The notes: generated from the sequence alone by a model not told the origin. 6,475 bases of DNA from Lachnospira sp. UBA4285 (GCA_002394965.1 DGVL01000006.1:1-6475), one strand, 5' to 3'. Positions 1 through 6,443 are shown, counted from the stretch's first letter. Made by a program: numbers and translations.

Positions 1-1078
1 TTTTTAATAGCAGCGCCGCAAGAATCCGCCTCAGATTCCCGCCTGTCCCGCCGATGAACGCGGCATCCGGCGCCGGAAGCTCTTCAAATGCGTCCGGCGC
101 TGTTCCCGCAACAAGGCGCACATTGCCGCAGTCAAACCGCTTCGCATTGGCTGAGATGAGGCCACAGGCTTCCGGGTTGTTCTCGATGGCGTAAACGGAA
201 GCTCCCGGCGCGCTTAGCGCCGCCTGGACGCTCACCGATCCCGTCCCGGCTCCGACGTCATAGAGCACGCTTCCCGGGCGCAGGTGCAGCTTCGCACAGA
301 CGATGTCCCGCACCTCTGCCTTGGTCATCGGCACGCGCCCGCGGATAAACGCTTCATCGCTGATCTCCCCGGATTCCTCTTCAAAGGCGGGGTTTTCCCG
401 CCTTTCGCCGCTTTCCTCTCTGCCGGAGATTGCGCCCGTGCCCGGGACTGCCGCCTGCACAATCAGACAGCAGGGAGACGGAATGTCTTCCGGAAGATCC
501 CCGGGCGAAACGCAGACGGTCATTTCGTCCGGGTATCCGAGCCGGGAGCCCAGAAAGAGCTTCACGTCAGAAAGGCCGACTTTGATCAGGGATTCCTGCA
601 GCCTGGCGAGATCGCTTCCGCTGCCCGGCAGGACGAAAACGCTGCCGTGCTGCCTCAGCGCGCCAATCACATCGCCCTCACACCCGTGCAGCGACACGAC
701 CGGCATTTTCTCCCAGGAGAGCCCGAACGCGGCGCAAAGAAGCTGCAGGCTGGATAGCCCCGCGACCCGCCGCACGGTAAAGCCCGCCGCCTCGAGTGCT
801 GTCTGCACACCGGCGGCGCCGCTGTAGAAGCCGGTATCGCCCGATACCAGCACGCAGCCCTTTTCCCAGGAGTCATCTTCTGTAAAAAAGCGGACTACTG
901 CTTCCGCGCGCCAGTCCGCCAGCTTCGGCACGCCGCCACATCCGAGCGCCTCCGCCAGGTCAAGCATGCGCCCGGCCCCTGCCAGCCGGTCCGCCTCAAG
1001 AATCGCCTGTCTCGCCCGCGCCGTCAGGTCCTGCGGATCACCGGATCCGATGCCCACGATCGTTATCAGACGCTGCAT
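1..1078 (-). CDS. cbiET: CbiE-CbiT bifunctional cobalt-precorrin methyltransferase (3' end beyond window)
   Basis: Cytoplasmic SAM-dependent enzyme of anaerobic cobalamin synthesis. CbiE methylates C5 of the corrin ring and CbiT methylates C15 and decarboxylates the C12 acetate. Numbered from ATG at 1078, 359 codons are present with no stop before the edge. CbiE spans about 1-210: GIGSGDP (9-15), SGDTGFYSGA (79-88), GLSSLQ (107-112) and VSLHG (128-132). A charged Glu/Arg/Ser linker (about 214-240) joins it to CbiT, which starts DEAFIRGRVPMTK (241-253), then the SAM site DVGAGTGS (274-281), AIENNPE and FIGGTGG (341-347). Roughly 60-70 CbiT residues are expected to lie outside the window. The ATG is preceded by AAAGGAG with a 5-nt spacer, a strong internal start. 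There is nevertheless no stop between the upstream ATPase and this ATG, and the frame is the same, so the product may also be made as the C-terminal part of an ATPase fusion. Family assignment is firm; whether it is a separate polypeptide is open. Confidence 0.93.
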   Translation of the reverse strand, partial: MQRLITIVGIGSGDPQDLTARARQAILEADRLAGAGRMLDLAEALGCGGVPKLADWRAEAVVRFFTEDDSWEKGCVLVSGDTGFYSGAAGVQTALEAAGFTVRRVAGLSSLQLLCAAFGLSWEKMPVVSLHGCEGDVIGALRQHGSVFVLPGSGSDLARLQESLIKVGLSDVKLFLGSRLGYPDEMTVCVSPGDLPEDIPSPCCLIVQAAVPGTGAISGREESGERRENPAFEEESGEISDEAFIRGRVPMTKAEVRDIVCAKLHLRPGSVLYDVGAGTGSVSVQAALSAPGASVYAIENNPEACGLISANAKRFDCGNVRLVAGTAPDAFEELPAPDAAFIGGTGGNLRRILAALLLK

Positions 1079-1951
1079 AGCCGCTCCTTTCCTGTGCCTG
1101 CCGCGCAGGCATTCCCGCGAATCTCTGCCCGGCGCCTTCCCGGCTCCGGGAAGCCGAAGGAGCCCTGTGCTCCCGTCAAGCGCCCCCGGCGGCAGATCAA
1201 AGAGCTGCGCAAGGTACCCGTCCCCGAATATCTCCTCCGGAGGCCCGACGCGCGTGATCTTCCCGTCCGCCACGCACGCGATGCGGTCGCTCGCCTGCCG
1301 CGCCAGATCCAGCTCGTGAAGCGACATGATCACGGCCACATGCCGCGCGGCCGCCAGTGCGCGGATCCTCTCAAGGACCTCCAGTCTGTAGCGCAGATCG
1401 AGGAATGAGAGCGGCTCGTCAAGCACCAGAATCTCCGGCTCCTGGCACACCGCCCGCGCCAGTTTGATCCGCTGACGCTGCCCGTCCGACAGCTCGGCGA
1501 ATGGCCTGTCCGCCACGTCCTGCGCAAGGAAGAAGCGGATCGCCTCATCCGCCTTCTGCCGGTCAGCGTCCGTGAGAATTCCAAGGCGACCGGTGTAAGG
1601 GTACCTGCCCATCTCCACCACGTCCCGGCCGGTCATGTTCTCGGGGCGGATCCGGTCTGTCAGAACAACAGCGCAGCGTTTCGCGCGCTCCGCCGCCGAA
1701 AGCGTCTCTCTGTCCTGCCCGAGGTAGAACACACGCCCGGCAAGGGCCGAAAGCTGCCCCGCTATCGTCTTCAGGATCGTCGACTTGCCGGCGCCGTTGC
1801 ATCCGATGAGCGTCATCACCTCGCCCGGCGCGACACTCAAGGAAACGCCGCCGGCCACGACGCGCTTTCCGTACCCGGCAGACATTCCCTCCGTCTTCAG
1901 GCCCTTCTCCGCACAGCCTGTCCATTTCTCATTTCTCTTTTCTTCAGTCAC
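1079..1951 (-). CDS. ABC transporter ATP-binding protein, BtuD/FecE family, no stop codon before cbiET
   Basis: ATPase of an iron-siderophore/haem/B12-type importer, working with the permease just upstream. The start chosen is GTG at 1951, because AAAAGGAG lies 6 nt before it and because residues 18-28 (LKTEGMSAGYG) complete the usual first beta strand and A-loop Tyr; ATG at 1885 would remove them. Visible motifs: Walker A GCNGAGKST (50-58), GRYPYTGRLG (115-124) typical of the FecE/BtuD group, signature LSDGQ (154-158), Walker B ILVLDEP (174-180) with D-loop SFLD, and switch His212. The Q-loop position reads VVLTDR, so Thr98 stands where Gln is usual. The ATPase domain looks complete by about residue 268. 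Codons 269-291 are a Gly/Arg-rich tail that also encodes the cbiE ribosome site, and no stop occurs before the cbiE ATG. The end given here is that junction, not a stop. GTG overlaps the permease stop by 8 bp (GTGACTGA), implying translational coupling. Confidence 0.9.
1084..1090 (-). promoter_or_regulatory. Ribosome binding site for internal cbiET start
   Basis: AAAGGAG, 5 nt before ATG 1078. It lies inside the continuous ATPase-CbiET frame, where it encodes part of the linker. Its quality argues that CbiET initiates here at least some of the time. Confidence 0.75.
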
Positions 1952-2963
1952 GCCGCGCTCCTTTTCTGCGGATCATCATCGCGACGACCACCGGTGCCAG
2001 GACCACCGCCGACACGCTGCTGGCCGCCACCTCCGTCGGCGCGAACAACAGGCGCGCAAGCCCGTCACAGGCAAGCGTCACCGCCGCCCCACCAAAGAAA
2101 CACACCGGGATCAGCACAAGCGGCCTTGCCTCGGCTGTGGCCGTTTTCATCAGGTGCGGAACCGCGATGCCCACAAAGGAAACAGGCCCGGCAAATGCCG
2201 TCGCCGTCGCGGAGAGCAGGCTTGAGAGCAGAATCAGCGCCGCCCGCAGCCACCGCACATGTACCCCCAGGCTTGCGGCGAGATTCTCCCCCAGCTGATA
2301 CGCGCCGACAGGCTTTGACAGAAGCAGCGCCGCCGTGCACGCCGGCACGATGACCGAAGCCATCAGCGCGGCGTCCGCCATGTTCAGCCCCGAGAACGAC
2401 CCCTGGGACCAGTTGTGCAGGTTGACGATATTCGAATCATCGGCAAAGGTAACCAGCAAATCCGTCACCGCAGAGGCCGCGTACCCGATCATGATTCCGC
2501 AGACGACCAGCACGGACATATTCCGCACGCGCAGCGAGATCAGGAGGACAAATCCCGTGGCAAGCAGCGCTCCCGCGAAAGCCGCCAGGATCTGGGCACC
2601 GGCGGAGACGGCCAGGCCGCGGGATATGAAGGCGACCATGACCAGCGCCACAAAGAGCCTGGCGCCCGAGCTGATACCCAGAATGTACGGTCCCGCGATG
2701 GGATTCGCAAAAAATGTCTGCAGAAGGTACCCGGATACAGACAGAGCGCCGCCCGCGAGCAAGGCACAGAGAATCCTCGGCAGCCGGATCTTCAGAATTA
2801 CGTCTGCCTCAGACTTCTCCTTCTCCCCGCCCGCAAGTATCGCAAGGATCCGCTCCACCGGGATCTTCGTGCTGCCGGCGGACAGATTCCAGAACACAAG
2901 TACTGCAAGCGCCAGAATCAGTCCTATAAGAACCGGGATCCACCGTTTCCGTGCATCTGTCAT
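1944..2963 (-). CDS. FecCD/BtuC-type ABC transporter permease
   Basis: Integral membrane permease of an iron-siderophore, haem or cobalamin importer, expected to work as a homodimer because only one permease gene is present. 339 residues, normal for the family. Family marks: RLPRILCALLAGGALSVSG (60-78), LQTFFANPIAGPYILGISSG (81-100), then LGENLAASLGVHV (224-236) and AGPVSFVGIAVPHLMK (258-273), the cytoplasmic coupling region. About ten hydrophobic segments are visible from residue 9 onward. The C-terminal part (TEVAASSVSAVVLAPVV, 310-326) departs from the usual E-[IL]-P-V-G pattern. The start is ATG 2963, which overlaps the TGA of the binding-protein gene as ATGA and has GGAG 8 nt upstream; an in-frame reading from 3056 would run into the previous gene and adds only hydrophilic residues. 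The end overlaps the ATPase start by 8 bp. The substrate cannot be inferred from the permease alone. Confidence 0.93.
   Translation of the reverse strand: MTDARKRWIPVLIGLILALAVLVFWNLSAGSTKIPVERILAILAGGEKEKSEADVILKIRLPRILCALLAGGALSVSGYLLQTFFANPIAGPYILGISSGARLFVALVMVAFISRGLAVSAGAQILAAFAGALLATGFVLLISLRVRNMSVLVVCGIMIGYAASAVTDLLVTFADDSNIVNLHNWSQGSFSGLNMADAALMASVIVPACTAALLLSKPVGAYQLGENLAASLGVHVRWLRAALILLSSLLSATATAFAGPVSFVGIAVPHLMKTATAEARPLVLIPVCFFGGAAVTLACDGLARLLFAPTEVAASSVSAVVLAPVVVAMMIRRKGARRD
1958..1965 (-). promoter_or_regulatory. Ribosome binding site deciding the ATPase GTG start
   Basis: AAAAGGAG within the last codons of the permease gene, 6 nt before GTG 1951. It supports the GTG over the internal ATG at 1885. 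Confidence 0.7.
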
Positions 2964-4132
2964 GAGAGTTTCTCCATCGTGAGCAGATTGTCCGGGCTGT
3001 CCCCGGTGAGGATTCTGTTCACGTCCAGAATAAAGTCGCAGCTGCTCGTCACGCACTGGAAGAAGTCCGCATCGGTGCAGTACACCTGCCCGCTCTTCAC
3101 CGCCGCGAAGTCCGCGAGCACGGAATTCCTGGCGATAAGGTCGCTGATGCTTCCGATCTGTCCCTCGATCGCGCTGTTGTAGATCAGGACGTCGCAGTCC
3201 TTCGCCTCCCGGTAGAAATCTTCCATCTGTACATGCATCGTGGAGAGCGCGTTCTGATCTCCGGACGAGATCGCAAGGCCGTTCAGGGCGTAGACGCCTC
3301 CGCCGTATTCAATCATCTTCGCGATGTAGCCGCCCGGCTTGTGCACGGTCACGGCGCCGCCTGACGTCACCGAGAAGAACGCGACCGACCTGCCCGTGCT
3401 CTGCGCCAGAAGAAGCGGCTGAACGCGCGCCTCCTCTTCCTGAAAAAAGGCGTCCGCTGCCTCCTCTTCTCCGAACAGTATCCCGTAGAGCTTCATCCAC
3501 TCCAGCCTCCCCAGCGGGTCGTCCTCGTAGCTTGAGCGCTCCACGAGCACCGGAATGCCGAGTTCCTCCAGTTTCTCCTTCACCTGCGGGGAGTGATAGA
3601 TCATCGTGTTCTCGATGGCAAGATCGCATCCGCCCGACAGCAGCATCTCGTAGTCCGGCTTGCTGTACTTTCCGGCGTAGGTAATCGCGCCGCTTTCCAT
3701 CGCCTCTTTCGCATCCTCCACATACCAGTCCTCGGCCTTCAGGCAGGAAAAGGCGACCTGCCCCAGGCCGCCGGCCGCATCGATCAGATCCATCGCCGGC
3801 GTTGAGGCCACGTAGACGTGCCGGAGCGGCTGCTTCAGCACCACAGCCCCCTCCGGCACCGACTCCGGAACCTCTTTTCCCTCCGGCACCACCAGAAACT
3901 GCCCTTCGTCCCGGATGTCAACAAGTCTGCATCCCTCGTAGTCCGATACGGAAAACATCGTGGCATAGGAGAGTTCCGGCACCTCCGCGCCCGCATTCGA
4001 ATCGCTTCCGGCGGTCGCATTCGCATTGCTTTCGCCGCCCGCATTGCTTCCGGCGCCCACCTTGCCGCACCCGGAGAACAGAAGCATTGACGCAATGATG
4101 CAGGAAATAAGCCTTCTTTTCACTATTTTCAT
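2960..4132 (-). CDS. ABC transporter substrate-binding lipoprotein, iron/cobalamin (BtuF/FepB-like) family
   Basis: Membrane-anchored receptor that delivers ligand to the permease encoded next. 390 residues from ATG 4132: MKIVKRRLIS signal start, hydrophobic core, lipobox LLFSGC with Cys22 as the predicted lipidated residue, then an Asn/Ala/Gly/Ser linker (29-49). The two-lobed class III binding fold is suggested by RHVYVASTPAMDLIDAAGGL (104-123) in lobe 1 and EDDPLGRLEWMKLYG (203-217), which matches the helix preceding the hinge and carries the Glu used to dock on FecCD permeases. SGQVYCTDADFFQC (347-360) near the end is also typical. Seven Cys besides the lipobox Cys (68, 130, 169, 313, 352, 360, 365) are unusual for an extracytoplasmic protein. 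An in-frame extension to GTG 4315 is open but puts 61 residues before the signal peptide, so it was not used. The site before 4132 is weak (GGACGGAC), suggesting modest or structure-controlled initiation. Ligand unknown; the cbiK and cbiET neighbours point to a cobalt-tetrapyrrole or corrinoid. Confidence 0.9.
   Translation of the reverse strand: MKIVKRRLISCIIASMLLFSGCGKVGAGSNAGGESNANATAGSDSNAGAEVPELSYATMFSVSDYEGCRLVDIRDEGQFLVVPEGKEVPESVPEGAVVLKQPLRHVYVASTPAMDLIDAAGGLGQVAFSCLKAEDWYVEDAKEAMESGAITYAGKYSKPDYEMLLSGGCDLAIENTMIYHSPQVKEKLEELGIPVLVERSSYEDDPLGRLEWMKLYGILFGEEEAADAFFQEEEARVQPLLLAQSTGRSVAFFSVTSGGAVTVHKPGGYIAKMIEYGGGVYALNGLAISSGDQNALSTMHVQMEDFYREAKDCDVLIYNSAIEGQIGSISDLIARNSVLADFAAVKSGQVYCTDADFFQCVTSSCDFILDVNRILTGDSPDNLLTMEKLS
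2972..2975 (-). promoter_or_regulatory. Ribosome binding site for permease start
   Basis: GGAG with an 8-nt spacer to ATG 2963. It lies inside the end of the binding-protein gene and fixes the start at the ATGA overlap. Confidence 0.6.
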
Positions 4133-4148
4133 AATTGTCCGTCCACTT

Positions 4149-4184
4149 ATTTTCGGGTCACCGCTGCGCATCGGAAAGCTAGTT
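4149..4184 (-). repeat. 36-bp direct repeat, copy A (proximal to binding-protein start)
   Basis: Matches copy B (4212-4247) at 33 of 36 positions, offset 63 bp. The shared minus-strand core is CTTTCCGATGCGC, then GCGG, then GACCCGAAAAT. It ends 17 bp before the binding-protein ATG. Confidence 0.85.
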
Positions 4185-4239
4185 CCAAGAGAGATTCCGA
4201 TGACACCTTTCATTTTCGGGTCGCCGCCGCGCATCGGAA
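4169..4239 (-). promoter_or_regulatory. Candidate alternative RNA hairpins in the spacer
   Basis: In the minus-strand RNA, TTCCGATG occurs in both repeats (plus-strand 4232-4239 and 4169-4176), and its complement CATCGGAA lies between them (4195-4202). The middle segment can pair with only one copy at a time, with loops of 29 or 18 nt. This would allow two mutually exclusive hairpins close to a weakly sited start codon. Structural inference only. Confidence 0.35.
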
Positions 4240-4247
4240 AGCAAGTT
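4212..4247 (-). repeat. 36-bp direct repeat, copy B
   Basis: Second copy, 33/36 identical to copy A. The 63-bp period is a multiple of three, and the intervening 27 bp also share a CCGATG (plus strand) at the same offset with the sequence beyond copy B, so an old 63-bp tandem duplication is possible. Confidence 0.85.
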
Positions 4248-4311
4248 ATGTGGCTTGCCCCGATGCTTCCTGCCAGCCCGGCTGGCTGCCCGTCGGCGGA
4301 AGTCCCTCCTG

Positions 4312-6318
4312 TCACTCCTTTGAGAAGATCAGGGTGTACTCGATTTCGTGCGGTCTGCTCATGACTGTCGTGTCGGCAATCACGTCGATGGGGGTGTCAT
4401 AGCCGCTGACCGGAATCGTGAAGGTTGAGCTGCCGCCTTCATTCTCATTCAGATACCTGGTGCCGTCAACGACCATATAGTCGTAGTTCGCGGAGTTCCA
4501 GACGATCACGGCCTGTGTGATCTGACCGTCCACCTCGGTGATGCTGCACGGGCTTTCGACGGCAGCCTTGCCGCTTCCGCCTTCGAGGGTCACCAGAGCT
4601 GTCCCGGTCGCCTCGTTTCCGGACGCGTCGCGTCCATTGCTGTCTGAGAGCGCCCCGGAGCCAGCGTCAGAGGACGAGCCGGAAGATGTACCGGTGACCA
4701 CGCCGGAAGCCACGCCGAAAGAAGCGCTCTCCGGCTGCGGGTCGGTCACGCTCACCTTGTGATCGTACCAGACCCCCTTTGTCCCCAGGATCGCAAGATC
4801 AAACTCCTCAGCAAGTGCCGGCACCGGGATATCGTATCCGTATACTTCCTCCGTAGAGCCGTCGGCGTACTGCACCGTGTCAACCGTCGGGAAAAGAAGC
4901 GCCGCGCCGTCTTTCTGCGCGTCTTCCGCCGTACCGGCGAAAAGATTAACAATGCTCTCAGACGGAAGCGTGATGTGAAGAGACATCGCGCCGTCCTTCA
5001 CCGTGAGCGTCCCGCGTCCGTCACATGCCTCATTGACATGAAACATCGAACTGTCCGTGCCAAAAGCGGCACTGTAGGTGCCATCAGAAAGAGAATCGGG
5101 CGACGCCGCACCCCTGCCGGGAGAAAAGGCCTCTGCCATGGAAGCGATGGCATCCTTCGTGTGAGAGACGTACAGGTCCTGAATCTCCTGAATCTCGCCC
5201 AGCCCCGCGATCTGGCAGGTCACGTACGAAAACGCGCCGGACGCCGTGAACTGACTCTTCCAGGAATCCGCATCATCGCCCGCCATGTCGTTGTTGGCGT
5301 GATCGCCCGCGACCACCATCAGCGGCCGAAGGACGACTTTCGTGAAGCCGGCATTCCTCACCTTTTCAATGACCGCATCGCAGGCGGTGTCCGAAGGCTC
5401 ACCCTCAACCGTACCGATAAACACGTTGCCGTAGCCCAGATTTTCCATCTGGCTCTGCATCTGGTCATATGTGATGCTCGCCGTGTGGGACGTCCCGTGT
5501 CCCATGAAGACAAATGCGGTCCCGTCCGCTTCGGCCTCTGCCAGGCTGCCGTCCCCGGCGGTCTTCACTGCCTGCGCGGTAACTGCCCTTGCCACCGTCT
5601 CCTTGTCGGAGTTGACGGTGCCTGTGCTCTGGCCGACCTCGCCCAGAAGCGGCTCCGCCACGGTCACGGTCTGAAAGTCTTCCCGGTAACTGTCCAGGCT
5701 GGCGACAATCTCGTCATACTCCGCGCCGTGCATCAGATGTGTCGGCTGCACGACAAGATTCCTGACGCCGTTATTCACCGCGCGGTCAAGCGCCTGCGCC
5801 ATGTTATCGATGGACTCGCCGTCGCGCGCCTCAATGTGGTTGATGATGATCTGCGAGCTGAAGGCGCGGCGGACCGACCAGTCCGGATACGCCGCCTGCA
5901 GCGCCTTCTCGATGCCGCCGATGTCATCTGCCCGGCTGTCATTGTAGGATGTCCCGAAACTCACGACCAGGATCTCATTTTCGCCGATCCCGTCCGCATT
6001 CAGCGGATCATCCTTCGCCGCGTCGCCCGTGTCAAGCCCGAAGTACTCCGGCGTTGCGTTCTCGCCTTTCACCAGCGCTTTCTGCGCGTCCGTCAGCGCG
6101 TCCCACGCGTCTTTTGCCGCTCTGCACTGTGCGTCCGTCTCATCCGTGCGCTCCTGCACATAGATCGCGTCGATCAGATCCGCGACGTGCTTCGCCGCCT
6201 CCATGTCCGACGCCGACGCCGTCGTCTGCGTCCCTCCGGACGCACCGCACCCCGTGAGAAGTACCGCCGCCATCAGCGCCGCCGCAGCAGATGCGGCCGC
6301 CCTTTTCCGTTTCCTCAT
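4312..6318 (-). CDS. cbiK: Surface lipoprotein CbiK: sirohydrochlorin cobaltochelatase with extra domains
   Basis: Class II (anaerobic) chelatase that inserts Co2+ into sirohydrochlorin, here predicted to sit outside the membrane. 668 residues, against about 260-300 for cytoplasmic CbiK. From ATG 6318: basic start, hydrophobic core, lipobox VLLTGC with Cys24; helical module about 40-90 with AWDALTDAQKALV as in Gram-positive surface proteins; CbiK domain about 115-397 with ILVVSFGTSYNDSRADDI, GAEYDEI (Glu200), FMGHGTSH (His274) and VAGDHANNDMAGDDADSW (His340). These three align with Salmonella CbiK Glu89, His145 and His207, so the site is intact. Behind it come a beta-rich domain (about 408-527), a Ser/Gly linker (529-570) and a second beta-rich domain (about 571-668, with NYDYMVVDG and a final PHEIEYTLIF), both NEAT-like by pattern. 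AGGAGG lies 4 nt before the start; reading to 6390 would translate the terminator and was rejected. It may act as cobaltochelatase, haem/tetrapyrrole binder, or both; periplasmic CbiK is known in Desulfovibrio. Confidence 0.92.
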   Translation of the reverse strand: MRKRKRAAASAAAALMAAVLLTGCGASGGTQTTASASDMEAAKHVADLIDAIYVQERTDETDAQCRAAKDAWDALTDAQKALVKGENATPEYFGLDTGDAAKDDPLNADGIGENEILVVSFGTSYNDSRADDIGGIEKALQAAYPDWSVRRAFSSQIIINHIEARDGESIDNMAQALDRAVNNGVRNLVVQPTHLMHGAEYDEIVASLDSYREDFQTVTVAEPLLGEVGQSTGTVNSDKETVARAVTAQAVKTAGDGSLAEAEADGTAFVFMGHGTSHTASITYDQMQSQMENLGYGNVFIGTVEGEPSDTACDAVIEKVRNAGFTKVVLRPLMVVAGDHANNDMAGDDADSWKSQFTASGAFSYVTCQIAGLGEIQEIQDLYVSHTKDAIASMAEAFSPGRGAASPDSLSDGTYSAAFGTDSSMFHVNEACDGRGTLTVKDGAMSLHITLPSESIVNLFAGTAEDAQKDGAALLFPTVDTVQYADGSTEEVYGYDIPVPALAEEFDLAILGTKGVWYDHKVSVTDPQPESASFGVASGVVTGTSSGSSSDAGSGALSDSNGRDASGNEATGTALVTLEGGSGKAAVESPCSITEVDGQITQAVIVWNSANYDYMVVDGTRYLNENEGGSSTFTIPVSGYDTPIDVIADTTVMSRPHEIEYTLIFSKE

Positions 6319-6322
6319 GAAT

Positions 6323-6328
6323 CCTCCT
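6323..6328 (-). promoter_or_regulatory. Ribosome binding site for cbiK
   Basis: AGGAGG, 4 nt before ATG 6318. It decides the start in favour of the lipoprotein signal peptide rather than the upstream in-frame codon at 6390. Confidence 0.75.
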
Positions 6329-6379
6329 GCAATCCTCAAGCTGCCTTCACCGGACCCGGACGCACAAAGAGCGTACGAT

Positions 6380-6415
6380 AAAAAAGGCACCTCTGAAATC
6401 TATTCAGAAGGCGCC
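6380..6415 (-). terminator. Intrinsic terminator / attenuator in the cbiK leader
   Basis: In the minus-strand RNA, GGCGCCTTCTGAA and TTCAGAGGTGCC form a stem of about 12 pairs (one G-U, one bulged T) closed by a 5-nt loop, followed directly by six T. There is no T-run on the other side, so it acts on the minus strand only. It ends 61 nt before the cbiK ATG. No convincing -35/-10 pair fits between it and the gene, so it may be a conditional terminator whose sensing element lies to the right of the window. Confidence 0.8.
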
Positions 6416-6443
6416 GAAACAAACCATCCCGCCAGGGCGCATG

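Larger units (their letters stand above)
1..1951 (-). other. Continuous in-frame ORF: ABC ATPase + CbiE + CbiT (650 codons, open at left edge)
   Basis: Reading every codon from GTG 1951 down to base 2 on the minus strand gives no stop codon. The Walker A lysine codon starts at 1786 and the cbiE ATG at 1078; both are congruent to 1 modulo 3, so they share one frame. The encoded order is ATPase (1-268), Gly/Arg-rich linker (269-291), CbiE (292 to about 500) and CbiT (from about 533). Because the cbiE ATG keeps a good ribosome site, both a fusion and a free CbiET could be made. A base deletion or insertion in 1079-1170 could fake this: one other frame has TGA-TAA at 1063-1068, just inside cbiE, which would be an ordinary overlapping gene end. 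Confidence 0.8.
4133..4311 (-). other. 179-bp spacer between cbiK and binding-protein gene, repeat-bearing
   Basis: This is the only sizeable gap inside the operon; all other junctions overlap. It holds two direct repeats and a segment complementary to both, with no terminator-like T-run and no clear promoter. It happens to be open in the binding-protein frame up to GTG 4315, which overlaps the cbiK stop as GTGA. The encoded peptide has no recognisable domain, so I read it as an untranslated, possibly structured, leader. Confidence 0.5.

Noticed and set aside
1563..1925. Minus-strand frame starting ATG 1925 over the ATPase
   Set aside because: It is out of frame with Walker A, signature and Walker B; the true frame is set by those motifs and starts at GTG 1951.
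303..3182. Several plus-strand frames (303-827, 966-1319, 2335-2982, 2415-3182)
   Set aside because: All lie opposite confidently assigned minus-strand genes and show low-complexity Arg/Pro/Ser/Gln composition without any recognisable motif.
4133..4311. Cobalamin or Ni/Co riboswitch in the cbiK/binding-protein spacer
   Set aside because: No B12 box or other conserved riboswitch core was recognised in either repeat, and no expression-platform terminator is present.
4133..4315. N-terminal extension of the binding protein to GTG 4315 (GTGA overlap with cbiK stop)
   Set aside because: It would put 61 residues before a well-formed lipoprotein signal peptide, and the AGGAG is too close to the GTG to serve it.
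4759..6381. 540-codon open frame on the plus strand opposite cbiK
   Set aside because: Composition is Arg/His/Val-rich with no domain. It is the antisense of the CbiK coding sequence, whose catalytic motifs are intact, so it is a GC-rich shadow frame.
6319..6390. CbiK start at 6390
   Set aside because: It would translate the T-run of the terminator, and it has no ribosome site. ATG 6318 has AGGAGG and begins a proper signal peptide.
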